Assembly (NCBI RefSeq): GCF_014083945.1 | Contig: NZ_CP046444.1 | Span: 1,984,001-2,048,000 of the forward strand | Reading direction: 5' to 3' | Source of the DNA: Granulicella sp. 5B5 | GTDB lineage: Bacteria; Acidobacteriota; Terriglobia; Terriglobales; Acidobacteriaceae | Length of the DNA: 64,000 bases | In this document: positions 41,260 through 49,513 of the stretch, one piece after another | How positions within the stretch are numbered: the stretch's first letter is position 1 | Layout: every line of letters begins with the position of its first letter | Made by a program: the position numbers and the translations under genes | Notes under the pieces: generated by a model | What the model saw: the letters and a program-made list of their open reading frames with translations, nothing else | Told to the model about the DNA's origin: nothing | Databases searched by the model: none

Positions 41260-42012
41260 TTAGCGGTGCGACTGCTTGATGAAGTAGTCCACCAGCTCGG
41301 AGGAGCTGTTGTCCATTTCAACGTCGAACGCTTCCACCTTGTTGGTGAAGTAGTTGAACGTCATAACGGCGGGGATGGCGACGAGCAGACCGAAAGCGGT
41401 CGTCACGAGGGCCTCAGAGATACCGCCGGCGACTGCGCCGATACCGGAGGTCTTCTGCGTAGCGATCTGCTGGAAGGCGTTCAGAATGCCGACGACGGTG
41501 CCGAACAGGCCGATGAACGGAGCGGTGGAACCGATGGTGGCCAGACCGCCGAGGCCCTTCTTCAGCTTCGCGTGAACGATGGACTCGGTGCGCTCAAGGG
41601 CGCGCTGCGAGCTCTCGATCTGCTCCGTGGTGATCGCGCCGCCAGAACCGAAGGAACGGAACTCGGTGAGACCGGCGGTGACAACCTCAGCGAGGTGCGA
41701 CTTCTTGGAGCGGTCGGCAACCTTGATCGCCTCGTCCAGACGGCCTTCCTTCAGCGCGCCGGCAACCTTGGGAGCGAACTCACGCGACTGCTTGCGGGCA
41801 GCCGAGAAGTAGAGCGCGCGGTCAATGATGACGGCCAGCGACCAGATCGACATGATGAAGAGGATGATGACGACGGCGCGGGCAAGGTTACCCATGTTGC
41901 CCCAGAGCTGAACAGGGCTGAAGCCGACGGCGGGTGCATCACCACCAGGGGCGGCCTGAAGCAGCATGGCGAGAGCGTGGGTGGACGAAGTTGCGATGTG
42001 AGCGAGAATCAC
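41260..42012 (-). CDS. exbB: ExbB/TolQ-family proton channel
   Basis: This 250-residue, three-helix membrane protein has helix 1 AVVIILFIMSIWSLAVIIDRAL. Helices 2-3 carry the ExbB/TolQ signature LATIGSTAPFIGLFGTVVGILNAFQQIA and EALVTTAFGLLVAIPAVM. It forms the pentameric proton channel around ExbD. I place the start at GTG 42012 because a perfect GGAGGAAAG lies six bases upstream; the first ATG (41967) has no ribosome-binding site and would lose 15 residues. It is the second gene of the Ton operon, 206 bases after tonB. Confidence 0.93.
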   Translation of the reverse strand: MILAHIATSSTHALAMLLQAAPGGDAPAVGFSPVQLWGNMGNLARAVVIILFIMSIWSLAVIIDRALYFSAARKQSREFAPKVAGALKEGRLDEAIKVADRSKKSHLAEVVTAGLTEFRSFGSGGAITTEQIESSQRALERTESIVHAKLKKGLGGLATIGSTAPFIGLFGTVVGILNAFQQIATQKTSGIGAVAGGISEALVTTAFGLLVAIPAVMTFNYFTNKVEAFDVEMDNSSSELVDYFIKQSHR

Positions 42013-42218
42013 GGAATTCTTTCCTCCTGGATTAGACCTGCGTGGGTGCAAAGTAAATCGAGTGCTGCAAGTGCGACGTTGAAGGGAAGAGCCCTGAGTG
42101 AGCGGCCCCGCAGTGTCTAGTCCGGGGTAGTAGGAAGCCAGACAAGCTTGATATGGGCAAAGGCTAGACTCGACGGGGTGCGGCGATGGCCGCACCCGTG
42201 GAGGATAGCAGAGAAGCA

Positions 42219-42953
42219 TCAACCGCCGTTCAGGTTGAAGTTGACGGTGATGGTTGTGTCAACCTCAGTGGGGTCGCCATTGAGAAGATACGGCTTGTAG
42301 CGCCACTGGCGGACAGCATCAAGAGCGGCGCCCTTGAGCATGTCGGGACCACTGATCGCCTCGAGACGCTGGATGCTGCCGTCCTTGGCAATAATGGCGT
42401 GCAGCACCACGGTACCGCCCACGTGCGCGGCCTTGGCGATAGGCGGATAGATCGGGGTGGTCTTCACCAGGATGTTACCGGCAATAACACCACCCGAGAT
42501 GCGGGCTGGACCGGCAGGCTTGGCCTTGACGACGACTGGAGCGGCCGTGCCGAGACCCATGCCGCCGAAGACACCACCAGGAGCGCCAGTGCCCGTTCCC
42601 ATGCCCATACCGGCAACACCGGAGCTGGGCGGAGGCGGAGCGGCATCCTCCTTAATCATCTTGATGTCCTTGGGGATCTTGGTCGGGGCATGCAGGCCCT
42701 GGTCAATCTCCGAAACGTGGGGGATCACCTTGACCGGGGTCGGCGGCGGTGGCGGCGGTGGCGGCGGTGGCGGCGGTGGTGGCGCGCTGATGGAGGCCAT
42801 CAAAGAGTTCTTTGGAAGGGCCTCTGGATACAGCAACGGAATCAAGATCATCGTGGCCAGAATTGCGGCGTTGAAACTAAACGTCGCAATCATCCAGTAC
42901 TTGGACTTGGTCTTGATCCTGCCACCGGACTCGAGCATTGAATCTTCAAACAT
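42219..42953 (-). CDS. tonB: Energy transducer TonB
   Basis: This 244-residue protein has an N-terminal cytoplasmic stub, a single membrane helix (YWMIATFSFNAAILATMILIPLLY) and a periplasmic Pro-rich spacer that starts with a run of 14 prolines. The C-terminal TonB domain reads AHVGGTVVLHAIIAKDGSIQRLEAISG and ALDAVRQWRYKPYLLNGDP. It transmits ExbB-ExbD energy to outer-membrane receptors. The spacer is also Gly/Met-rich (GVAGMGMGTGTGAPGG). The ATG at 42953 follows GAGG by six bases; a TTG two codons earlier is the alternative. The poly-Pro tract is encoded by a near-perfect 9-bp DNA repeat that could vary in length. Confidence 0.93.
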   Translation of the reverse strand: MFEDSMLESGGRIKTKSKYWMIATFSFNAAILATMILIPLLYPEALPKNSLMASISAPPPPPPPPPPPPPPTPVKVIPHVSEIDQGLHAPTKIPKDIKMIKEDAAPPPPSSGVAGMGMGTGTGAPGGVFGGMGLGTAAPVVVKAKPAGPARISGGVIAGNILVKTTPIYPPIAKAAHVGGTVVLHAIIAKDGSIQRLEAISGPDMLKGAALDAVRQWRYKPYLLNGDPTEVDTTITVNFNLNGG

Positions 42954-43326
42954 ATGCAACCTCGTTCCCGCGAGGGATAGCTACCGGCATTAGACACCAC
43001 AGGGTTCCCAATTGTTCCCGGGGCCAAAAGACTGTTGCAAACAGACGATCTGGATTCGGGAGGAGACCGGCTGTGTCCTGAGTCTGAAAGGAGAAGCAGG
43101 CAGGAGTGCTCGGTGTCCCTGGAAGTTGCGGCTTGTGGGTCATCCTACATGAAGGAATGCGCCTTTCGTCAAGCGTTGAACCGGAAGCACGTCCCGAGAC
43201 GACCATTCTGCAGCCGATACTGCACCACTTACGGTGCGAAGTGGACGCCTCGCAACTGGATTCGATGAGGCGCTATGCGAATGCGTTATCCGGCGCATGC
43301 GTTTAAATGCAGGACGTTAAATGCAT
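42954..43326. other. Promoter region of the Ton operon
   Basis: This 373-base gap has no credible gene. Near its far end GTTTAAATGCA (43301-43311) and GTTAAATGCA (43316-43325) form a 15-base-spaced near-direct repeat beside the secF terminator. I could not assign promoter boxes. Confidence 0.4.
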
Positions 43327-43358
43327 CTGCGGCATCCGAGAGAACTCGAATGCCGCAG
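43327..43358 (-). terminator. Hairpin after secF
   Basis: CTGCGGCAT (43327-43335) pairs with ATGCCGCAG (43350-43358) and encloses an inner CGAG/CTCG stem. It lies 24 bases beyond the secF stop. The following T content (GCATTTAACG) is modest. Confidence 0.65.
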
Positions 43359-43382
43359 GGTGAAACGATCAGCGTACCGCTA

Positions 43383-44342
43383 TTAGCGACGACCACGCGC
43401 CGCAGGCAGCGACGCCTGCTTGCCACGCTTGGTGCGCCAATCCTGATAGGCCACCAGCATCGGCGCAGCGACGGCGATCGACGAGTAGGTGCCGATGAGG
43501 ATGCCCACAACGAGCGCGAAGGAGAAGCCATGCAGCACCTCCCCACCGAAGACATACAGGCAGAGCACCGTGAGGAACGTAAGGCCCGAGGCGATGACCG
43601 TCCGGCTCAGCGTCTGGTTGATCGAACGGTTGACGACATCGGAGAGCTTCTCACGGCGGTTGAGCGCCAGGTTCTCGCGGATACGATCGAAGACGACGAT
43701 GGTGTCGTTCATCGAGTAGCCGACCAGCGTAAGGATGGCCGCGATGACGGTGAGGGTGATCTCCTGGTTGGTCAGCGAGAAGAAGCCGATGGTGATGAGC
43801 GTGTCGTGGAAGACGGCCACCACGGCGGCGACGCCATAGATCAGCTCAAACCGGAACCATAGATAGACGAGCATGCCGATGAGCGAGTAGAGCACCGCGA
43901 ACCCGGCCTGCTTGGTGAGCTGCCTGCCGGCAGTGGGGCCGACGATATCGACCTGCTGCACCGTGAAGCCGGAGTCGTGATAGCCGGCCTGAAGCGCCTG
44001 CTCCACCTCGGAGCGGCCCTGATCATGCGCGGTGTCGCTGGCCGAGGACAGCGGCAGCTTGACGATCACGTCATCGGCAACAGCCCCGGCGGGACCGGAG
44101 ACCTGCTGCACAGTCGCGCCGTGGACGCCGGCCTTATCGAGCGAGGCACGGATGTGGTCCTCGTTCGGTACGGTGTCAAAGTGCACGGTGATCTGCGTAC
44201 CGCCCTTGAAATCGACCCCGAGCGGAACATGGTGCCAGAAGAGCATGCTGAGCACGCCCGAGACGGAGAAGATCAGTGAGAAGCCGAGGAAGATCCATTT
44301 CTTCCCTAGCCAGTCGATATTTGCGCTGCGAAACAGTTCCAC
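43383..44342 (-). CDS. secF: Protein translocase subunit SecF
   Basis: This 319-residue protein has the SecF hallmarks: FKGGTQ in the first periplasmic domain (VDFKGGTQITVHFD), five further helices, and the conserved GYSMNDTIVVFDRIRENLAL cytoplasmic loop. SecF works with SecD to complete protein export using the proton gradient. It follows secD after a 128-base gap containing a tandem repeat. Confidence 0.97.
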   Translation of the reverse strand: MELFRSANIDWLGKKWIFLGFSLIFSVSGVLSMLFWHHVPLGVDFKGGTQITVHFDTVPNEDHIRASLDKAGVHGATVQQVSGPAGAVADDVIVKLPLSSASDTAHDQGRSEVEQALQAGYHDSGFTVQQVDIVGPTAGRQLTKQAGFAVLYSLIGMLVYLWFRFELIYGVAAVVAVFHDTLITIGFFSLTNQEITLTVIAAILTLVGYSMNDTIVVFDRIRENLALNRREKLSDVVNRSINQTLSRTVIASGLTFLTVLCLYVFGGEVLHGFSFALVVGILIGTYSSIAVAAPMLVAYQDWRTKRGKQASLPAARGRR

Positions 44343-44352
44343 GTTGCTTTCC

Positions 44353-44463
44353 TTAGCTGCTAGCTCTTAGCTTCTAGCTGGAGACGATATTGATTTGTTT
44401 TGCCTTGGCCGTTAGCTAAGAGCTAAAGGCTAATGGCTAATGGCTAATGGCTAATGGCTAATG
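44353..44463. repeat. TAGC-type inverted repeat and 7-bp tandem repeat between secD and secF
   Basis: Position 44353-44373 is an exact copy of the 21-base word at 41143-41163. Around 44413-44425 the reverse complement AGCTAAGAGCTA allows a hairpin with it. Then GCTAATG is repeated five times without error (44429-44463). The block sits in the secD-secF gap of one operon. Confidence 0.85.
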
Positions 44464-44470
44464 GCTGTTC

Positions 44471-46051
44471 TTAGATCGAAAGCGCTGCGCCGCGTGCCTT
44501 CTTGCTCAGCAGGTAGTCGAAGATGGTGCGCGAGACGAAGACCGCGGTAAAGATGTTGGCGAGCAGACCGAAGACGAGCGTGACCGCGAAGCCCTGGACC
44601 GGGCCGGTTCCGAAGATGAAGAGGATGCCCGCCGAAACAACCGTCGTGACGTGGGTGTCCAGGATGGTGATCCAGGCATGGCCGAAGCCGTCCTGGATGG
44701 CCGCCGCCGCGGTCTTGCCGAGGTGCAGCTCTTCGCGAATACGCTCGAAGATCAGCACATTGGAGTCGACGCCCATACCGATGGTAAGGATGACGCCCGC
44801 GATGCCCGGCAGCGTAAGCACCGCCGAGCTGAACCCCATGAAGCCGAGCAGGATAACCAGGTTGAGGAACAGCGCGATGTCCGCGTTGATGCCTGCGCCG
44901 CGGTAGTAGATGAGCATGAAGACCATCACGGCCAGCATGCCGGCGATGGCGGCGACAACACCCTGATGGATGCTCTCAGCGCCGAGCGACGGCCCAACCG
45001 TGCGCGTCTCAAGATACGAGATCGACGCAGGCAGCGAGCCGGTGCGCAGCATCAGGCTCAGGTCCTGCGCCTGGTCCTGCGAGAAGCCGCCGGTGATGCG
45101 GCCCTGGTCGCGGATAGCGGACTGGATCGTCGCCGCCTCGCGCACCTGGTTGTCGAGAACAATGGCCATCATGCTGCCCTTGTTGTCGTCGGTGTACTTG
45201 TAGAAGCGGTCGCCGGCCTCGGTGGTCAGGTTGAAGGTAATGTCGGGACGGCCGTTCTCGTCGGTCGAAGGCTGTGCGTCGCGGAAGTCCGTGCCTTCCA
45301 CGATGGCGAGGCGCTTGAGCAGATAGACCTCATCGGCGCCACCGGCCCCGTTCGAGCCCTTCATCAGCACTTGGTCGGGCGGCACAACGCCATTGAGCGC
45401 CGTCATCGCCGACTGCATATCCGAGTAGCTATTGACGACAGCGTGAATCTCAAGCTTCGCCGTGGACTGGATGATGCTCTCGACGCGGTCGGCATTGCTC
45501 ACGCCGGGGATCTCGACAAGGATCTGGTTGTCGCCCAGGCCGTACTGCTCGATGACAGGCTCCGAGACACCGAGCTTGTCCACGCGCTCGCGGATCGTCT
45601 CGATGGACTGCTCGAGCGTACGGGATTCGAGGTCGCGGATAGCGGCCTGCTTCATCGTCAGGGTGTAGCCGCCCGTGGCGGAGGAGACGTCATAACCGGA
45701 GTACGCACTGCCGTTGAGGATGTCATGCACGCCGGACTGCTGCGTGGCACTGACGCCCGTGACGGTGATGACCTCAGGATGCAGCGGATCGAGCTTGGTG
45801 GCCGTGGCGCCTGCGGTGGCGAGCGCGGTGTTCAGGCTCTGCACGTCGCGGTCGGTCGCCGTGTTGATGGCCTCAGCCACGTGTACCTGCAACACCAGGT
45901 GGATGCCGCCCCGCAGATCGAGACCGAGGTGGATACGGTCAGTGAGGGACTGCTTGAAACCACCGTGCGGAATCCCGAAGATTCCGTAGACGAAGATCAC
46001 GAGGACTGCCACGATAAAGCCGATTCGTCCGGCCAGTTTGTTGCTACCCAT
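44471..46051 (-). CDS. secD: Protein translocase subunit SecD
   Basis: This 526-residue protein has an N-terminal helix, then the LGLDLRGGIHLVLQV motif starting the large periplasmic P1 region. Strands of the P1 head (ITGGFSQDQAQDLSLMLRTGSLPASISYLETRTVGPSLGAESI) precede a five-helix C-terminal membrane domain with GMGVDSNVLIFERIREELHLGKTAAAAI. It partners SecF and YajC. Its start lies 58 bases after the yajC stop, so the three form a standard operon. Confidence 0.97.
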   Translation of the reverse strand: MGSNKLAGRIGFIVAVLVIFVYGIFGIPHGGFKQSLTDRIHLGLDLRGGIHLVLQVHVAEAINTATDRDVQSLNTALATAGATATKLDPLHPEVITVTGVSATQQSGVHDILNGSAYSGYDVSSATGGYTLTMKQAAIRDLESRTLEQSIETIRERVDKLGVSEPVIEQYGLGDNQILVEIPGVSNADRVESIIQSTAKLEIHAVVNSYSDMQSAMTALNGVVPPDQVLMKGSNGAGGADEVYLLKRLAIVEGTDFRDAQPSTDENGRPDITFNLTTEAGDRFYKYTDDNKGSMMAIVLDNQVREAATIQSAIRDQGRITGGFSQDQAQDLSLMLRTGSLPASISYLETRTVGPSLGAESIHQGVVAAIAGMLAVMVFMLIYYRGAGINADIALFLNLVILLGFMGFSSAVLTLPGIAGVILTIGMGVDSNVLIFERIREELHLGKTAAAAIQDGFGHAWITILDTHVTTVVSAGILFIFGTGPVQGFAVTLVFGLLANIFTAVFVSRTIFDYLLSKKARGAALSI

Positions 46052-46109
46052 CTTGAAGATCCTTAGAAGCTATGAGCTTTAAATAACGAGAGACTTTTAC
46101 TGAAAATTT

Positions 46110-46439
46110 TTACGCTTTGGGGGCCGCATCGTCCGTGGTGACGGCGGCGACAGCGCTCTTGGCGAACTCAAGCTTGATGCCGTCCGGCGCGGTCTTGATG
46201 ACCAGCACATCGTCCTTGACCGAAACAATGGTGCCGCGGATGCCACCGTTGGTGGTGACGCGGTCACCAGCCTTCAGCGAGGCGAGCATCGCCTGCCAAG
46301 TCTTCTGCTTCTTCTGGTTCGGAGCAATCAGCAGAAAGTACATGACGACGAACATCAGCAGCAGGAACGGCAGGCCGCCCAACTGGCCGAGAAAGCCCGG
46401 CATTGCGAAGAGAGCGAACCCTAGAATACTCAAACTCAT
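46110..46439 (-). CDS. yajC: Sec translocon accessory protein YajC
   Basis: This 109-residue protein has one membrane helix (GLPFLLLMFVVMYFLLIAPNQKKQKTWQAML) followed by the YajC-type cytoplasmic KAGDRVTTNGGIRGTIVSVKDDVLVIKT. It is the first gene of yajC-secD-secF. Its ATG at 46439 faces the MATE gene across a 315-base divergent region. Confidence 0.95.
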   Translation of the reverse strand: MSLSILGFALFAMPGFLGQLGGLPFLLLMFVVMYFLLIAPNQKKQKTWQAMLASLKAGDRVTTNGGIRGTIVSVKDDVLVIKTAPDGIKLEFAKSAVAAVTTDDAAPKA

Positions 46440-46754
46440 GGTGAAACCTGCGGCCTGCTCGCTGCCATCGCAGCGCAGGGCAACATGCCCGCACGGATGG
46501 AGCCTTCCTTGAAGTTGTTAGGGGATTTCGGTTGCCGATTGAGCCGGGCAAGCGCCGCCAGGCGACCGCACGCTGAAGACACGCACCTTCAGACACACGA
46601 CAGCGGGTGGCAGCGCAATCACACCTGAGCATTAAGCATCGCGGAACAGCGGGGGGATGTCAAGGAAATCGCGGGTTTTGGCACACGCAACAAGGACCAC
46701 AGCAGGCAGCCGGACACTCATAGAGCCTTCATCGCAGATGCGATACCCTGAACC
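46440..46754. other. Divergent promoter region between yajC and the MATE gene
   Basis: This 315-base gap has no credible gene. I found no riboswitch or repeat, and no promoter pair convincing enough to annotate. Confidence 0.35.
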
Positions 46755-48140
46755 ATGCTTTTCAAGACCAAGGATGTACGCAGCGAGTTGCCCGCGCTGA
46801 TCCAATTGGCCGTACCGCTGATTGCGGGCGAACTGGGCTGGGTGTCGATGTCGCTGGTGGACACCATTATGCTGGGGCGGCTACCCAACTCAGCCCTCGC
46901 GATGGCCTCTGCCGCGCTGGCGCAGGTGCTCTTCAATACGCTGTGTTTCGGGGTAGGCGGCGTGCTGCTGGGGCTGGATACATTGATCTCGCAGGCACTT
47001 GGCGCGCGCGAGCAGACGCAGGCCAACCGCTGGCTGCTGCACGGTCTGGTGATGGCTGTAGCTCTCAGCGCCGTTCTGCTAGCACTCTTCGGGTTCGGCC
47101 CCGGCCTCATGCGCCTGATGCCGGTAGACAAACAGATTCTGAACGTCGCCATCCCCGCGATGCAGGGGCTGAACTACGGCACGCTGCCGCTGCTGCTGTA
47201 CTTCACGCTGCGCCGCTATCTGCAGGCGACCAACCACGGCCGTCCGATCGCGATTGCGCTGATCTCCGCGAACCTCGTGAACGCCGCCGGCGACTGGCTG
47301 CTGATCTTCGGCCATCGCTGGACGCTGCTCGGCCACGTCTTCGCGGTCCCGGCCTTCGGCGTGGTGGGCTCCTCATGGTCCACGAGCTTCGCGCGCTTCT
47401 ACCTCATGGTCGTGCTAGCCGTAGCCATGTGGTGGCTCGACCGCAAACACCAGTACGGCCTGCGCGGCGTCTCGCGCACCATCGAGCTGCAGCATCTGCG
47501 CCGGCTGTTCCTGCTGGGCGCACCCGCCGGCGCGTCGATCTTCGTCGAGATCGGCATCTTTGCGCTGGTCACCTCACTCATCGCGAGCTTCGGCAGCCAC
47601 GCGCTCGCAGGCCACGAGGTCGCACTGCAGTGCGCGAGCACCACGTTCATGGTGCCGTTCGCGATCTCGTCCGCAACCTCGGTTCGCGTGGGGCACGCCA
47701 TTGGACGCATGCGCACTGGCGCAGCCACCGTCGCGAACGCAGCGGCCGCAGGATGGAGCGGCATCGGAGCAGGCGCGGCGTTCATGCTCGCGGCCTCGCT
47801 GGTGATGCTCACCATGCCGGAGCACATCGCGCGCATCTTCACGCCGGACAAGGGCGTGATTGCGGCAGCCGTGCCCCTGCTCGTGATCGCATCGGGCTTT
47901 CAATTCTTCGACGGCATCCAGATCAACGCCACCGGCGCGCTGCGCGGAGCGGGCAACACCACCACAGGCCTATTGACACAGCTCGTCTGCTACTGGGTCA
48001 TCGGGATGCCGCTGGGTTACCTGTTGGGCTTCAAAATGCACATGGGCGCGGCCGGTTTGTGGTGGGGCCTGCTGATTGCCTTGACCGGCGCGGCCATTGT
48101 GCTGGGCACGGCCTGGCACAGAACGCTTCGTACCCTGTAG
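46755..48140 (+). CDS. MATE-family efflux transporter
   Basis: The protein has 461 residues with 12 hydrophobic segments in two six-helix halves. The first half begins LIQLAVPLIAGELGWVSMSLVDTIMLGRLPN, the NorM/DinF-type MATE opening; the second has FLLGAPAGASIFVEIGIFALVTSL and ATGALRGAGNTTTGL. These pumps expel cationic drugs or metabolites using Na+ or H+ gradients; the substrate is not predictable. The gene is followed after 17 bases by an inverted-repeat element. Confidence 0.92.
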   Translation: MLFKTKDVRSELPALIQLAVPLIAGELGWVSMSLVDTIMLGRLPNSALAMASAALAQVLFNTLCFGVGGVLLGLDTLISQALGAREQTQANRWLLHGLVMAVALSAVLLALFGFGPGLMRLMPVDKQILNVAIPAMQGLNYGTLPLLLYFTLRRYLQATNHGRPIAIALISANLVNAAGDWLLIFGHRWTLLGHVFAVPAFGVVGSSWSTSFARFYLMVVLAVAMWWLDRKHQYGLRGVSRTIELQHLRRLFLLGAPAGASIFVEIGIFALVTSLIASFGSHALAGHEVALQCASTTFMVPFAISSATSVRVGHAIGRMRTGAATVANAAAAGWSGIGAGAAFMLAASLVMLTMPEHIARIFTPDKGVIAAAVPLLVIASGFQFFDGIQINATGALRGAGNTTTGLLTQLVCYWVIGMPLGYLLGFKMHMGAAGLWWGLLIALTGAAIVLGTAWHRTLRTL

Positions 48141-48156
48141 GCACTCCTATAGCGAT

Positions 48157-48316
48157 TAGAGCATTTCTCTCAAAGGTATAGTCGTTGCCTTCAGCGCCAA
48201 AGGCGCGACAGATATCAGCCTAGGCCGAAGGCCTAGGCAATCGGCCAATCGCAGGCCTGAGCGCTGAAGGCGCGACAGATAGATGCGGGCTTACACCTAA
48301 GAAGAAAAATGCTCTA
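48157..48316. mobile_element. MITE-like element with 13-bp terminal inverted repeats
   Basis: TAGAGCATTTCTC (48157-48169) and GAAAAATGCTCTA (48304-48316) are inverted repeats that match at 12 of 13 positions. They bound a 160-base non-coding stretch. Inside lie a perfect hairpin, GCCTAGGCC-GAA-GGCCTAGGC (48218-48238), and a 14-base direct repeat AGGCGCGACAGATA (48201-48214 and 48268-48281). There is no transposase, which fits a non-autonomous miniature element or a REP-like repeat. The right end supplies the TAG stop codon of the next gene. Confidence 0.6.
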
Positions 48317-48982
48317 GTCGGTGAGCGCCTGCTGGGCAATCTGGTGGGCCTCGTCGAGAAGCTGCGGCCTCACCTCCAGGATCACTTCATCTTCACCCAT
48401 CGTGTCGTCGTCGCGGCTGTCATTCCATACATAGGAGACGCCCGCCGCACCGAGCGCATGGGCCACAAGCAGAGCGTCGTCACGTAGAAAGATACCAACC
48501 TGCGCAAAGTCCGCAAGGGCCTCAAACGGCTCCGCCCCCTTCGCTGCAGGATAGAGGTTCATCGCCTGCTGCAAGGCCTGTTTAGCCTTTGCGGCGTCCG
48601 CCCGTTTGACGATCAGGCCCAGCCGCATGGGGCCGCCGTCATCGCGCGGGGAGACCTCGTCCCAGTTGATCGTGCGGCAGAGGACCTCCTGCCGCTGAAG
48701 GATGCGCAGAGCTTCGCCAAGCTGAAAGGCATCGGAGAAGGTGAAGATGCAGATCTCGTCCGCGGCAAGTGCGGCGGAGCCGGTCGGGTCTTCAGCAGGA
48801 AGCTCAGGTTGCGCGGCCGCAGGCTGCGGCGCCGCGATGCCGCGCTCATGCATCACCTGTTGCAACGCCTGCTGCGCGAGGTCGGTCAGGTCCTCGTGCT
48901 GTTCGTACAGAGCCAGAAGTTCCGGCTCGCTTCTCTCTGCATAAAGCGCGCAGAGGTCCTCCAACTGTCTGTTTGCTGCCAT
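48314..48982 (-). CDS. Cytoplasmic protein with DUF2007-like repeats
   Basis: This 222-residue protein has an N-terminal helical part (LEDLCALYAERSEPELLALYEQHEDLTDLAQQALQQVMHERGI). Two similar ~60-residue alpha/beta units follow: ICIFTFSDAFQLGEALRILQRQEVLCRT...LIVKRADAAKAKQAL and VGIFLRDDALLVAHALGAAGVSYVWND...ILEVRPQLLDEAHQIA. This resembles DUF2007-type signal-transducing units, in which a F/Y-x-x-x-x-E-A-x-x-x-x-x-L pattern precedes a V-x-V-x-x-x-D-x-x-x-A end. Function is unknown. The stop codon lies within the adjacent inverted-repeat element. Confidence 0.65.
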   Translation of the reverse strand: MAANRQLEDLCALYAERSEPELLALYEQHEDLTDLAQQALQQVMHERGIAAPQPAAAQPELPAEDPTGSAALAADEICIFTFSDAFQLGEALRILQRQEVLCRTINWDEVSPRDDGGPMRLGLIVKRADAAKAKQALQQAMNLYPAAKGAEPFEALADFAQVGIFLRDDALLVAHALGAAGVSYVWNDSRDDDTMGEDEVILEVRPQLLDEAHQIAQQALTD

Positions 48983-49069
48983 AAAACTGAGGCTATCACT
49001 TGCCGGTTACGCAAAGAAAACGGGCCGCAGTAGCGCCTGCGGCCCGTCTCTCCCTCAAGGGCGGAGAGC

Positions 49070-49447
49070 TTACGCCTTCGCCTCGAAGATGCCGTTGAAT
49101 GCGGAGCGGTGCCCCGCGAACACGAGCAGCCACAACACGACAACGATGAGCGCCAGCGGCAGACCACTCGGTGCCAGGAACGCGTGGAAGAGGAAGATAT
49201 TGACGATGACCGGGCCAAGCAGCACCAGCGCCAGGGGCACGTAACGACCCACAAGCAGCAGCACCGCCGGAACCAGCTCCAGTAGAAAGACCACGATCAG
49301 GATGTGGGAGACAAAGAGCGCACCCATATACTGCCCGGCCACACCCGGAGGTGGGGGCATCGGGATGAAGTGGAGAAATCCGTTGGCGCCAAAGATAAGA
49401 AAGATGAGGCCCAGCAGATACCGTGCGATCAGTGCGGCGATCCTCAT
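49070..49447 (-). CDS. DoxX-family membrane protein
   Basis: This 125-residue protein has four predicted helices. The DoxX-like opening is IARYLLGLIFLIFGANGFLHFIP, and the rest reads GALFVSHILIVVFLLELVPAVLLLVGRYVPLALVLLGPVIVNIFLFHAFL. DoxX-type proteins are inner-membrane proteins often placed next to redox enzymes. It lies 66 bases downstream of azoR on the same strand and is probably co-regulated by the TetR gene at 50.2 kb. Confidence 0.88.
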   Translation of the reverse strand: MRIAALIARYLLGLIFLIFGANGFLHFIPMPPPPGVAGQYMGALFVSHILIVVFLLELVPAVLLLVGRYVPLALVLLGPVIVNIFLFHAFLAPSGLPLALIVVVLWLLVFAGHRSAFNGIFEAKA

Positions 49448-49513
49448 AGTGTTGTTCCTTTCAAAGAAGAATGAAGTGGGTACAAAACGCTGCGGTGAAG
49501 CTATACCGAACGC

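Noticed and set aside
42720-42785. GGC/GGT repeat tract as a possible non-coding microsatellite
   Set aside because: It lies in frame inside tonB and encodes its poly-Pro spacer.
44651-46066. 471-residue plus-strand open frame over secD
   Set aside because: It is the antisense of an unmistakable secD and has a skewed Asp/Glu/Arg/Val composition.
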